A stretch of 64,000 nt of DNA from Mesorhizobium australicum WSM2073 (GCF_000230995.2 NC_019973.1:2122001-2186000), one strand, 5' to 3'; positions 7,673 to 16,700 are shown, counted from the first letter of the stretch. The notes: generated by a model not told the origin, from the letters alone. Numbers and translations are program-made.

Positions 7673-8092
7673 ATGCCGGGCGATGATGGTTTCCCCGGGT
7701 CAGTTTCTCGAATCAATTCGGCGCGGCAGCCGGCGCTCACTGCAAAAGGCGGGCTTTCTCCCCGCGCCGCCCGCAAGGTGCAAGACTTCCTGCACGAGAA
7801 CTTCACCCGCAAGCTGGCGCTTGCCGAGATGGCCGCGGTGTGCGGGTTGTCGCCTTCTCATTTCGTGCGGGCGTTTGCCAGGACGTTCGGCGTGCCGCCG
7901 CATCAATATGTTCTCGACCTGCGGCTGGACCTCGCCGAAAGGCTGCTTGCCGACAGCCGCATGACGATCGCCGACATCGCCCATTCCAGCGGATTTTCAA
8001 GCCAGAGCCATTTTACCACCGTGATGAAGAAATACCGGCAAGTGACCCCATTGCAGGCGCGGGTAGGGAAGCTTAACGCCAAGATTAGATGA
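7673..8092 (+). CDS. Short AraC-family transcriptional regulator (DNA-binding domain only)
   Basis: 139 residues, with almost the whole protein being the double HTH of AraC/XylS regulators (about 38-130): KLALAEMAAVCGLSPSHF for the first helix pair and MTIADIAHSSGFSSQSHFTT for the second. It lacks a sensor domain, unlike the usual 250-300 residue members, so it may act by abundance like MarA/SoxS. The ATG at 7673 follows a clear GGAGG at 7661-7665. It lies directly upstream of the YadA-like gene on the same strand, about 200 bp away, and is a good candidate for its regulator; that link is inferred. Confidence 0.85.
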   Translation: MPGDDGFPGSVSRINSARQPALTAKGGLSPRAARKVQDFLHENFTRKLALAEMAAVCGLSPSHFVRAFARTFGVPPHQYVLDLRLDLAERLLADSRMTIADIAHSSGFSSQSHFTTVMKKYRQVTPLQARVGKLNAKIR

Positions 8093-8289
8093 AGCGTCGC
8101 CCACACCGTTGCTTGATTACTTGGTTTTAAAGCAGTTGCTAAGGTAACGAGCTGTTAACCTCCGCCTATATGCTCGGATCTTTTCTCACAAGACAGCAAT
8201 TTCGTGAAATACGGCAAGCAGGAATCATGTCTTCCTGCCGTGGACTGGAATTGTCAGACGATTCCATGCCGGCCAGCGGAGAGGGCATC

Positions 8290-11200
8290 ATGACCGACAA
8301 TCAGATTTCGAGCGGCTCGCCTGTTGTGCAGCGTCGCGCGGCGCATTTCGCCGGCAACTGGATCGCCGGCACCGATCCCCGTTCCCGCTCAATTCGTCGT
8401 CGTTTGATGGCGGTGCTGCGCATGGCTCATCGCGCGCTGGGTATGGGACGCAAGCGCCTGGGGCTGGGAACGCTGGGCGTCGGCGGGGCGCCGGCCGCGA
8501 TGCTGGGCGCCTTCGCGATCGGCATGGCTGCAACGCCGGCCCTGGCGCAATATCAGGCCGGTGGCGGGTCGGCGACAGGCGGCAACGCCGTCGCCATCGG
8601 TAACGGCGCGACGGCGAATGGCAATAACAGCACGGCGTTGGGCACCTCCAACAGTGCAACGGGCGACGCTACGATCGCCATCGGCTATGCGATGAGTGTC
8701 AATGGCCTCAATTCCATAGGCATAGGCGTGTTCGCGGGCGCGACCGGCGTCAACGCCCTCGCTTTGGGCGGGAACGCCCATGCCAACGGGGACGGAGCAA
8801 GCTCGATTGGCGTCAACTCGGTTGCAGCCGCAGGCGCGGCCGCCTTTGGCCTGAACGCGCGTGCCGACGGATTGAACTCGACGGCGATCGGCTACGTTAC
8901 CCGGGCGACCGGGCTGCGCGCCACCGCGCTCGGGTTTGGGGCAACAGCGTCCGGGCTGGATTCGCTTGCCCAAGGTAATAGCGCCGTCGCAAGCAATCAG
9001 AACGCCATCGCCATCGGCTTCCAGGCGACCGCGACCGCGATCAATGCCGTCAATCTTGGCAACCGAACTGTTGCGGGAGGGGGCGCCCTTCAGGAAAGCG
9101 CCATCGCCATTGGCACGGACGTACTGGCGTCTCAGGTTGACTCCACTGCGATCGGGCGCCAAAGCAAGGCAACGGGCACGTCCGCCATAGCGATGGGCGT
9201 CACAGCCGCGGCATCGGCAACTAACTCGGTCGCCGTCGGCGCCAGCACGGTTGCATCGGGAGCCTTCGGGGTCGCCATGGGTAACCAAGCGCAGGCGCTT
9301 GCAGCCGGTGGTGCTGTTGCGATAGGCTCGGGCGCAATCGTTGCCAGCACCGCGACCTCGGGCCTTGCGCTCGGCAACAATGCAAGTTCCGGTGGTATTT
9401 TATCGGTTGCCGTAGGCGCCGGTACCAACGCCAGCGGCGACAATTCCACAGCCACCGGACGCCAGGCTGTTGCGAGTGGCACAAACGCCTCCTCGTACGG
9501 GACAGGATCCAAGGCTACGGGAGACAATTCCCTCGCTGCCGGCGTCAGCTCCAACGCCAGCGGGGTTGCCAGCACCGCACTTGGCATCGGCGCCGCGGCG
9601 TCGGCTACGAGCGCCATCGCCATCGGCAACAATGCCGCGGCCGGTTCCACCAACGCGGTTGCCATGGGTACCAACGCCGTGGCGACCGGCGGCCAAGCCG
9701 TCTCGATCGGTGCGAACAACACCGCCTTTGGCGACGGCGCGGTCGCCATCGGCGATCCGAGCTTCGCCAGCGGCACCGGCGCCTTCACCGGCGGCGCCAA
9801 CAACATCGCCAACAGCGACGGCACGGCGACCGCGACCGGAGCCAATATGGCCAATGGCGCCGTCGCCATCGGCAACAACAACAAGGCGATCGGGCAAGGC
9901 TCCGTCGCGCTGGGCAACGGCTCCACCGCGGGCGCCGCCGGTTTCGTCGGCAATGTCGCGCTGGGCAACGGCGCCTCGGCGGCGGCAAGCTCGGGCGACG
10001 TGGCGCTGGGCTCGGGCTCGGTGACCGCCGTGGCGGTCGGCACCGCCAGTGGGGTGGTCAACGGCACGACCTATGCCTTCCAGGGCACCAACCCGACCTC
10101 GACGGTCAGCATCGGCGCGCCGGGCGCGGAACGCACCATCACCAACCTGGCTGCGGGGCGGATCAGCGCGCTCTCGACTGACGCGATCAACGGCTCGCAG
10201 CTCTTCGCCACCAACCAGGCGGTCGACGCCATCGGCGCCGTCGTCAACAACATCAATGTCGGCGGCGGCATCAAGTATTTCCACGCCAACTCGACGCTGG
10301 CGGATTCGCAGGCGCTGGGAGCCGATTCCGTCGCTGTCGGCCCGAACGCGGTGGCCAACAATGCCGGCGACGTCGCGATCGGCCTGAATTCGACGTCGGG
10401 CGCCACGACCAATGTCGGCGGCACGACGATCGGCGGCGTCAACTACACCTTCGCCGGCGGCACGCCGGCGGGCGCCTTCTCGGTCGGCTCGGCCGGCGCC
10501 GAGCGCCAGATCCAGAACGTCGCCGCCGGACAGTTGAACGGCGGTTCGACCGATGCCGTCAACGGCTCGCAGCTCTTCGCCACCAACCAGCAGGTGACGC
10601 AGAACACGACCGACATCGCCAATATCGGCGGCAACATCACCAATCTCGGCAACACGATCAACAACATCGCCGGCGACACCTCGGCGATCTACACCAACGC
10701 CAATGGCGAGGGCATCCGCTATGCCCGCACCAACGAGACCGGCCTGGCGCAGACCGATTCCTTCGCGCAAGGCGTCGGTTCCACCGCAGTCGGCTACCAG
10801 GCGACCGCGACCGGCGTCAGCGCGCTTGCGCTCGGTCGCGACAGCGCGGCCAGCATCGACGGCAGCGTGGCGCTCGGTCAAGGTTCGGTCTCTGACCGCG
10901 CGATCGCTCCGGCTTCCGGGCAGATCGCGGCCGGCCCGTCCAACTTCATCCAGTACAACACGACCGACAAGACGCTGCTCGGCGCCGTGTCGGTTGGTAC
11001 CGCCACGGCCTACCGGCAGATCACCAACGTGGCCGACGGCACGCAGGACCAGGACGCCGTGACTGTGCGCCAGCTGGCGGGAGCGATCGCGGCGGTCTCC
11101 GCCACCTCGACGAAATATTTCCATGCCAATTCGACAGCCGGCGACTCGCTGGCGGTCGGAGCGGAATCGGTCGCGGTTGGCCCGACCACGGTCGTCAATG

Positions 11201-12708
11201 GCGACAATGGCGTCGGCATCGGCAATGGAGCCGTCGTCGACCAGACGGCACCCGGCGGCACCGCCATCGGGCAGAACGCCCATGTCATGCTGGCCGACGG
11301 CATCGCGCTCGGCACCGACTCCACCGCCGCCGGCGTGCAATCCATCGCACTGGGCGCCGGCGCCCAAAGCATCTTCGCCAACAGCGTGGCGCTGGGCGCG
11401 TCATCCATCACCACGGTCGGCGCGCAGGCCGGCTACACAGCCTTTGCCCTCGGCGCCGCGCAGACATCGGCCGGCGAAGTGTCCTTCGGTGCCGCCGGGG
11501 CGGAGCGCAAGCTCACCAATGTCGCGGCGGGTTCGGCCGATACGGACGGCGTCAACGTCTCGCAGTTGCGCGGTGTCTCACAAAACGTTTCCAACCTGTT
11601 CGGCGGCGGCACCACGGTCAATCCCGACGGCTCGATCACCGGGCCGACCTACAACATCCAGGGCAACAACTACTCGACCGTCTATGACGGCTTCACCGCC
11701 GTCAACAATGCGCTCACCACCATCAACAATGGCGGCGGCATCAAATATTTCCATGCCAATTCGACGCTGGCCGACAGCCTTGCCGGCGGCACCGACGCGG
11801 TGGCGATCGGGCCGGAGAGCGTGGCGAGCGGCACCGACAGCCTGGCCGCGGGCCATGGTTCGACGGCGACCGGGCAGGGCGCCGTGGCGCTCGGCCAGGG
11901 CGCGCAGGCCAACAATGCCAGCGATGTGGCGCTTGGCTCCGGCTCGGTGTCGCAGACCGCCGTCGGCACGTCCAACACGGTCATCAACGGCAAGACCTAC
12001 GCCTTTGCCGGCACGACCCCGGACGGCACCGTCAGCGTCGGCGATGCCGGCGCGGAGAGGACGATCACCAATGTCGCCGCCGGACGCGTTTCTTCCGACA
12101 GCACCGATGCGATCAACGGCTCGCAGCTCTACGCCACCAACACAGCGATCGAAGACCTGACCAAAACGATCGGCGGCATCGGCGGCACCGTCCAAAACAC
12201 CGTGCAGTACGACACCGTCACCAATCCGGACGGATCGACGACCAAGGTCAACAAGATCACGCTGCAGGGCGGCGATCCGAATGCGCCTGTCGTCATCTCC
12301 AATGTCGGCCCCGGCGTTGCCGGCACCGACGCGGTCAACGTCAACCAGCTGAACCTGAACCTGGCTCAGAGCAAGACCTATACCGACCAGGTGGCTGTCA
12401 CGACGTTGCAACAAGCCAACACTTATACCGACCAGAAGTTCAGCCAGCTCAATTCCGACATCAGCGGCATCCGGGACGAAGCACGGCAGGCGGCGGCAAT
12501 CGGTCTGGCGGCAGCCTCGCTCCGCTACGACGACCGTCCTGGCAAGCTGAGCGTGGCGGCGGGCGGTGGCTTCTGGCGGGACTCGAGCGCCTTTGCCTTC
12601 GGCGCGGGCTACACCAGCGAGGACGGCCGCATCCGTGGCAATGTGTCCGGCACGGCGGCGGGTGGAAATGTCGGTGTCGGCGCCGGGCTGAGCTTCACCT
12701 TGAACTGA
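8290..12708 (+). CDS. YadA-like trimeric autotransporter adhesin (type Vc secretion)
   Basis: 1,472 residues. An extended cationic N-terminus and hydrophobic segment end at an ALA cleavage site near residue 87, as in long type V signal peptides. A head of many YadA-type repeats (AIG..A.A.G..S.A.G) runs to about residue 590. The stalk has six neck-like modules (GAER.ITN.AAG..S..DA.NGSQL) near nt 10126, 10495, 11008, 11500, 12049 and 12292, and three YFHANST modules near 10275, 11115 and 11749. The last ~75 residues form the YadA membrane anchor, ending SFTLN instead of the usual terminal aromatic residue. The ATG at 8290 has GGAGAGGG upstream; an in-frame ATG at 8170 lacks one. Expected role: binding to host or surface. 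Confidence 0.93.
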   Translation: MTDNQISSGSPVVQRRAAHFAGNWIAGTDPRSRSIRRRLMAVLRMAHRALGMGRKRLGLGTLGVGGAPAAMLGAFAIGMAATPALAQYQAGGGSATGGNAVAIGNGATANGNNSTALGTSNSATGDATIAIGYAMSVNGLNSIGIGVFAGATGVNALALGGNAHANGDGASSIGVNSVAAAGAAAFGLNARADGLNSTAIGYVTRATGLRATALGFGATASGLDSLAQGNSAVASNQNAIAIGFQATATAINAVNLGNRTVAGGGALQESAIAIGTDVLASQVDSTAIGRQSKATGTSAIAMGVTAAASATNSVAVGASTVASGAFGVAMGNQAQALAAGGAVAIGSGAIVASTATSGLALGNNASSGGILSVAVGAGTNASGDNSTATGRQAVASGTNASSYGTGSKATGDNSLAAGVSSNASGVASTALGIGAAASATSAIAIGNNAAAGSTNAVAMGTNAVATGGQAVSIGANNTAFGDGAVAIGDPSFASGTGAFTGGANNIANSDGTATATGANMANGAVAIGNNNKAIGQGSVALGNGSTAGAAGFVGNVALGNGASAAASSGDVALGSGSVTAVAVGTASGVVNGTTYAFQGTNPTSTVSIGAPGAERTITNLAAGRISALSTDAINGSQLFATNQAVDAIGAVVNNINVGGGIKYFHANSTLADSQALGADSVAVGPNAVANNAGDVAIGLNSTSGATTNVGGTTIGGVNYTFAGGTPAGAFSVGSAGAERQIQNVAAGQLNGGSTDAVNGSQLFATNQQVTQNTTDIANIGGNITNLGNTINNIAGDTSAIYTNANGEGIRYARTNETGLAQTDSFAQGVGSTAVGYQATATGVSALALGRDSAASIDGSVALGQGSVSDRAIAPASGQIAAGPSNFIQYNTTDKTLLGAVSVGTATAYRQITNVADGTQDQDAVTVRQLAGAIAAVSATSTKYFHANSTAGDSLAVGAESVAVGPTTVVNGDNGVGIGNGAVVDQTAPGGTAIGQNAHVMLADGIALGTDSTAAGVQSIALGAGAQSIFANSVALGASSITTVGAQAGYTAFALGAAQTSAGEVSFGAAGAERKLTNVAAGSADTDGVNVSQLRGVSQNVSNLFGGGTTVNPDGSITGPTYNIQGNNYSTVYDGFTAVNNALTTINNGGGIKYFHANSTLADSLAGGTDAVAIGPESVASGTDSLAAGHGSTATGQGAVALGQGAQANNASDVALGSGSVSQTAVGTSNTVINGKTYAFAGTTPDGTVSVGDAGAERTITNVAAGRVSSDSTDAINGSQLYATNTAIEDLTKTIGGIGGTVQNTVQYDTVTNPDGSTTKVNKITLQGGDPNAPVVISNVGPGVAGTDAVNVNQLNLNLAQSKTYTDQVAVTTLQQANTYTDQKFSQLNSDISGIRDEARQAAAIGLAAASLRYDDRPGKLSVAAGGGFWRDSSAFAFGAGYTSEDGRIRGNVSGTAAGGNVGVGAGLSFTLN

Positions 12709-12728
12709 GGCGGGGACCTGGGGCGGGA

Positions 12729-13349
12729 ATGAACAGGCGAACCGGCCATGTCAGGCCAGGCTCGAATCCGGGAACCCCGTTTGGTTTTCCCGGACTAGCC
12801 ATGGCATTCCTGATCTGCCTGGCGCTTGCCGGCGGGCTGGCGCCGGCTGCCGCGCAGACGGCTTCGCCCTATAGGGTCAAGCCCTCCGACGTGGTCGTGC
12901 CGCCGGACGTGAAGCTCGGACAATACCAGCGCACCATCCGTCCCTTCGAGAACTGGACGCTGATCTGCGACGAGAACCTCAAGGCGCGCAAGAAGGTCTG
13001 CAACGTCTCGCAGGTGATCGAGGACGGGGCGGGCAAGATGGCGTTCAGCTGGTCGCTCGCCGCCACCCAGGACGGCAAACCCTACATGATCCTGCGCACC
13101 GCGCCGAACGCCAGGAGCGATGGGCTGGTATCGCTGAAGTTCGAGGGGCGCGCCGAATCCATCGACGTGCATTTGAACGGCTGCAACGAAATGGTCTGTG
13201 TCGGCATGCTGCCGGTGGGACCTCTGATGCGCCAGGAGATAGCGCAGAAGGCGACGCCGGCGATTTCCTACCCGACCGTCGATGGCCAGACCGTTACCGT
13301 CACCGCAACGCTCAAGGGGCTGTCCGAGGCCCTTGCGCCAGTCAAATAA
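12729..13349 (+). CDS. Invasion-associated locus B (IalB) family protein
   Basis: 206 residues (or 182 from an internal ATG at 12801). The signal peptide core AFLICLALAGGLAPAAAQ is followed by an IalB-like domain: FENWTLICDEN, CNVSQVI, a conserved Cys pair (NGCNEMVCVGMLP) and a C-terminal LKGLSEAL. IalB proteins are periplasmic or outer-membrane associated; in Bartonella IalB contributes to erythrocyte invasion, while in rhizobia the role is unknown. The gene begins 20 bp after the adhesin stop with GGGGCGGGA before the ATG, so it is probably co-transcribed with the adhesin. Confidence 0.85.
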   Translation: MNRRTGHVRPGSNPGTPFGFPGLAMAFLICLALAGGLAPAAAQTASPYRVKPSDVVVPPDVKLGQYQRTIRPFENWTLICDENLKARKKVCNVSQVIEDGAGKMAFSWSLAATQDGKPYMILRTAPNARSDGLVSLKFEGRAESIDVHLNGCNEMVCVGMLPVGPLMRQEIAQKATPAISYPTVDGQTVTVTATLKGLSEALAPVK

Positions 13350-13362
13350 CCGAGGCAGCACC

Positions 13363-14028
13363 GTGAGCCAGCAAGACCCGTTCATCTCCGCGACGCGCAG
13401 CAACCCGACCGTCGAGCCGGACCGCAAGAGGACCGTCGAGCCGCCGCGGCGTTGGCCGCGCGTCATCGGTTTGTGTGCGCTGGGGCTGGTCATGATGGGC
13501 ATCGGCTTCGCCGCAGCGAACTATGCCGCGATCGCCGGTCTCGTCGGCACGCCGACGGCCGCTCAGGCCGGCACGGCGCCGCCCGCGCTGCCGGACTCGC
13601 CCTTCCTCCAACACGTCAAGCAATCCGGCGTGCAGGCCTGTTCAACCGTCTATCCGGTGCTCGGACAGCTCTTGACGACCGGCTCGAAATACAGCGTCAA
13701 GTCGCTGTGGAGCGACCAGGCCGCCGACAAGCACGCCGTGCAGGCGCTTGTCGGCCTGGACTATGCGACCGAGCGCTACAGCGGGCCGGCCGCCGGCATC
13801 GTTTTTGCTTCGCCCACCGCCACGGGTTGCGAAGGCACCATGGTGCGGGTGGCGCCGTTCGCCAGCCCTTGCGCCGACGTCACGTCCGCGCTTCCGCAGG
13901 GCAGCAAGATCACGGATCATCTCGGACAGGTCGAAGTGTACGAGCTTGGCGGCAACACGGGCGAAGCCCTTCTGCTGCCGACGGGCAACACCTGCGTGGT
14001 GATTTCCATCGCATCGGCGGCCAAGTGA
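13363..14028 (+). CDS. Unknown membrane-anchored protein of the adhesin locus
   Basis: 221 residues from a GTG at 13363 (GAGG upstream). A Pro/Arg-rich cytoplasmic start is followed by one membrane helix (about 30-52, VIGLCALGLVMMGIGFAAA) and a periplasmic domain with four Cys (QACSTVYPV, TGCEGTM, ASPCADV, NTCVVIS) that could form two disulfides. No family is recognised. It begins 13 bp after the ialB-like gene and is followed closely by the DUF4189 gene, so it belongs to the same operon. A role in assembly or quality control of the surface proteins is only a guess. Confidence 0.75.
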   Translation: MSQQDPFISATRSNPTVEPDRKRTVEPPRRWPRVIGLCALGLVMMGIGFAAANYAAIAGLVGTPTAAQAGTAPPALPDSPFLQHVKQSGVQACSTVYPVLGQLLTTGSKYSVKSLWSDQAADKHAVQALVGLDYATERYSGPAAGIVFASPTATGCEGTMVRVAPFASPCADVTSALPQGSKITDHLGQVEVYELGGNTGEALLLPTGNTCVVISIASAAK

Positions 14029-14074
14029 GAATGTCAGGCGAATGGGCGAGGCGCCCTGGAAAGGATTGCGGACC

Positions 14075-14536
14075 ATGAAATCGCGACGTTTGACAGTCTT
14101 GTGCATGGCCTTGCTGTGGAGCGGGCAGGTCGTCTCGGCCGATCTGGTGGAGCCGTCCGAGCCACCGCAGGAGGAGAAAGGTATCTGGGCGGCAATCGCC
14201 TACTCCCAGACCGATACCAAATACGGCTTCTTCTGGGGCGCCGACAAGCGGCAGGAAGCGAAGGACATAGCGCAGAAATATTGCGAGAATGCCGGTGGAA
14301 AGGCCTGTAACGTCGTTACCGTGTTCCGCAATCACCGTCATTGGACGGACGACGATAAGACCGGATTTCCCTACAAGCATTGCGGCGCGCTCGCCGTGGC
14401 AGACAAAGTGGAGCACCGGTTCACCCCGTGGGGCGTGAACTCCGCCGAGACCCGCCGGGAAGCGGAGGATCTCGCCCTGCAAGCCTGCGAGGCAGGGGGG
14501 ACCCAATGCAAGATCCGTGAATGGGTCTGTACGTGA
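14075..14536 (+). CDS. DUF4189-like secreted protein
   Basis: 153 residues. A signal peptide (SRRLTVLCMALLWSGQVVSA) precedes a DUF4189-type domain with the pattern WAAIAYSQTD..YGFFWG, then AKDIAQKYCEN, CNVVTVF, CGALAVADK, and a second half repeating AEDLALQACE and CKIREWVCT. The six or more Cys suggest disulfide bonding in the periplasm. DUF4189 domains are small and of unknown function, often in surface or secreted proteins. The ATG at 14075 is preceded by GGAAAGGA; an in-frame ATG at 14042 would give a poor signal peptide. Part of the adhesin operon. Confidence 0.75.
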   Translation: MKSRRLTVLCMALLWSGQVVSADLVEPSEPPQEEKGIWAAIAYSQTDTKYGFFWGADKRQEAKDIAQKYCENAGGKACNVVTVFRNHRHWTDDDKTGFPYKHCGALAVADKVEHRFTPWGVNSAETRREAEDLALQACEAGGTQCKIREWVCT

Positions 14537-14604
14537 CGATAAACACGGGTCCTCGAGCCGCTACTTCGGGCATTTGCCCAGCACCCAAGAGAAGGCAGCA
14601 TTCA

Positions 14605-15150
14605 TTGGTTCGTAGACAGCTTTTCCCGAAGGCAGCCGTCATCTGCGCGGCTGCCTTCGCCGCTTCGGTGCCGGCCGTTTTCGCGCAACAGCAGCAGGCT
14701 TCGCTTCCCAATGGCGCATCGTCGCTCCAGGAAACCTATCAGGACTGGCAGCTGGCCTGCGGCATGCAGGACAATGCCCGGGTCTGCACGGTCACGCAGG
14801 ACCAGACGCAGAAAAACGGCCAGAGGCTTCTGGCCGTGGAACTGCGCGTGGGGCAGAAGGGCGGGCTGATCGGAACCTTGCTGCTGCCCTTCGGCATCCT
14901 GTTCGAGCCCGGCGTGACGCCACAGATCGACGACCAGCCGCCCGTCGGGGCGTTGAAGTTCAGGACCTGCCTGCCGAACGGCTGCGTGGCGCTGTTTCCG
15001 ATCGACCGGGCGCTGATGCAGAAGCTCAAGGCGGGGACCGAGCTGAAACTCGACGTCACCACCGCGGCCGACACCAAGCTGAGTTTTCCGGTGTCGCTGA
15101 AAGGCCTTGGCGCCGCCCTCGATCGCATGGTCGCGCTGAGCGCACGTTGA
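14605..15150 (+). CDS. Second invasion-associated locus B (IalB) family protein
   Basis: About 181 residues from a TTG at 14605 (GAGAAGG upstream). An ATG at 14521 would overlap the preceding gene and distort the signal peptide. The signal peptide ends at VFAQ. The mature part has YQDWQLACGMQD, ARVCTVTQDQ, LLLPFGILFEPGV, a CLPNGCVALFP Cys pair and SLKGLGAALDRM, all typical of IalB. It is a closer match to the standard IalB pattern than the copy at 12729, so the locus carries two diverged family members. Last gene of the probable adhesin operon. Confidence 0.85.
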   Translation: MVRRQLFPKAAVICAAAFAASVPAVFAQQQQASLPNGASSLQETYQDWQLACGMQDNARVCTVTQDQTQKNGQRLLAVELRVGQKGGLIGTLLLPFGILFEPGVTPQIDDQPPVGALKFRTCLPNGCVALFPIDRALMQKLKAGTELKLDVTTAADTKLSFPVSLKGLGAALDRMVALSAR

Positions 15151-15226
15151 CGAGGGTGCCGTACGCGACTGCCGGCGGATGCCAAGGTCCTCGTCCCCTG
15201 CGGGCGCCCAGCGTCATACCGGAGCC

Positions 15227-15242
15227 TGACCCGGTCGGGTCA
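15227..15242. terminator. Hairpin between convergent ialB-like and NRAMP genes
   Basis: TGACCCG/CGGGTCA forms a perfect 7-bp stem with a two-base loop, followed by ATTTC on the plus strand. It lies between two convergent genes and may end transcription from the left, though the T-tract is weak. Confidence 0.35.
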
Positions 15243-15244
15243 TT

Positions 15245-16555
15245 TCAAAAGGCCCATTGCAGCGCGAGGCCGACAACCGACAGTCCCATCGCTGTCGTCG
15301 CGAGCCAGCCGAGAAAGCGCAGCCAGCCCTCGACGGGGAATTCGCCCATGATCTCGGAACGCCCGGTCATCAGCATCATGACGACCATTACGGGAACCGC
15401 GCATATGCCGTTGATGACGGCGCTCCAGTAAAGCGCCTTGATGGGATCGATCGGCGTCAGCATGATCCCCATTCCCAGCACCACGGCGGCGGCCAAGGTC
15501 GCATAGAATGCCAACGCTTGCTTCGGCTTGCGCTCCAGCCCCACTGGCCAGCGGCGCGCCTCGCCCACGGCGAAAGCGGCCGAGCCGGCGAGAACCGGCA
15601 CGGCGAGAAGGCCAGTGCCGATAATCCCCATCGCAAAAATCACAAAGGCGAATTTGCCCGCGACCGGCTCCAGTGCCTTGGCTGCGTCGGCGGAGGAATC
15701 GATGTCGGTCACCCCCGCCTTGTGCAGGGTGGCGGCCGTCGTGACGATGATTGCAATGGCGATCAGGTTCGAAAAAGCCATACCTACCAGGGTGTCGGCG
15801 CGAATGCGCTGGAACGCTCGCGGCGCCTGCCAGGGTGCCCATTTCAAAGGCTTGGCCTTCGGGTCGATCTTCTCCTCTTCGACCTCTTGCGATGCTTGCC
15901 AGAAGAACAGGTAGGGAGAAATCGTGGTGCCGAGTATGGCCAGAAGCGTCGTGAAGAACGCCCGGCTCCATTCGACATGCGGAACGACGATTCCCTTGAG
16001 TGCCTCGCCCCATGGGATATCAGCCAGAAACGCGGCCACCACGTAGGCAAAGAGGCTCAGCGTTGTCCATTTCAGGACCGTGACGTAGCGGCTGTAGTCG
16101 AGGAAGACGATCGCCAAAACGCATGCCACGCCGAACGCAACGACGTAAAGCGAGCTTGGGCCGCCCACCAGCAACCACAATGCATCAGCCATCGCGCTCA
16201 GGTCCGCCCCGATGTTGATCACGTTGGCGGCGAACAAAAGCAAGGCTACAAAATACATCAGCGGAGATGGGTAGTGCCGTGCGAGGTTGCCGGAAATACC
16301 TCGACCTGTCGTCCGGCCTATTCGCGCTGCTATCTCCTGGATCGCGACCATGAGCGGAAAGGTGAAGACCATCGTCCAGCCGACATTGAACCCCAACTGG
16401 GCGCCCGCCTGGCTGTAGGTGCCGATGCCCGAAGGATCGTCGTCCGAAGCGCCTGTGATGAAACCAGGTCCGATTGTGCGCAGCAGCCGCTGGAATGGCC
16501 CTTTTGCCCGAAGATTGCTCTGTTTCTCAGAGACTTCGGCGCTTATGTTGCTCAT
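15245..16555 (-). CDS. NRAMP-family divalent metal transporter with non-canonical binding motifs
   Basis: 436 residues with about 11 membrane helices. Helix 1 carries DDDPSGIGTYSQAGA in place of the canonical DPGN, and helix 6 carries TTISPYLFFWQAS where Mn/Fe NRAMPs have MPH. The metal-ligating Met that gives selectivity for transition metals is therefore absent, as in the Mg-transporting NRAMP relatives (NRMT). A hydrophilic loop rich in E and K (QEVEEEKIDPKAKP) follows. Expected role: proton- or gradient-driven uptake of a divalent cation, with Mg2+ or another hard ion more likely than Fe2+; this is inference. It stands between two unrelated clusters. Confidence 0.82.
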   Translation of the reverse strand: MSNISAEVSEKQSNLRAKGPFQRLLRTIGPGFITGASDDDPSGIGTYSQAGAQLGFNVGWTMVFTFPLMVAIQEIAARIGRTTGRGISGNLARHYPSPLMYFVALLLFAANVINIGADLSAMADALWLLVGGPSSLYVVAFGVACVLAIVFLDYSRYVTVLKWTTLSLFAYVVAAFLADIPWGEALKGIVVPHVEWSRAFFTTLLAILGTTISPYLFFWQASQEVEEEKIDPKAKPLKWAPWQAPRAFQRIRADTLVGMAFSNLIAIAIIVTTAATLHKAGVTDIDSSADAAKALEPVAGKFAFVIFAMGIIGTGLLAVPVLAGSAAFAVGEARRWPVGLERKPKQALAFYATLAAAVVLGMGIMLTPIDPIKALYWSAVINGICAVPVMVVMMLMTGRSEIMGEFPVEGWLRFLGWLATTAMGLSVVGLALQWAF

Positions 16556-16608
16556 GCAGGTGCTCCAAATACGGGGTCCCTTCCGTAATCCGCCTGAAGC
16601 AAAATTCG

Positions 16609-16639
16609 GCGATAGCCATTCGGTTCCGTTAGCTATCGC
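16609..16639. promoter_or_regulatory. Inverted repeat in the NRAMP gene 5' region
   Basis: GCGATAGC at 16609-16616 is repeated inverted at 16632-16639 with a 15-base spacer, about 55 bp upstream of the NRAMP start and about 60 bp after the end of the oxidase gene. It could be a metal-regulator operator, an RNA hairpin in the leader, or a terminator of the oxidase gene (no T-tract is seen). Confidence 0.35.
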
Positions 16640-16700
16640 TGAAACGCCGTTGGTGCCGTGTCGCCAGGTCGTGCTTGCTTTGCCGGCGATATGCTATTTC

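Noticed and set aside
7234..7686. 150-codon plus-strand frame before the AraC gene
   Set aside because: Arg-rich composition, no ribosome site or family similarity, and it overlaps the AraC start.
8560..10070. CRISPR-like regular repeats
   Set aside because: The periodicity is the coding repeat of the adhesin head; repeats are degenerate and in frame, without spacers.
9400..11367. 655-codon minus-strand frame inside the adhesin gene
   Set aside because: Mirror of the repetitive adhesin sequence; Gly/Asp/Arg-rich with no domain.
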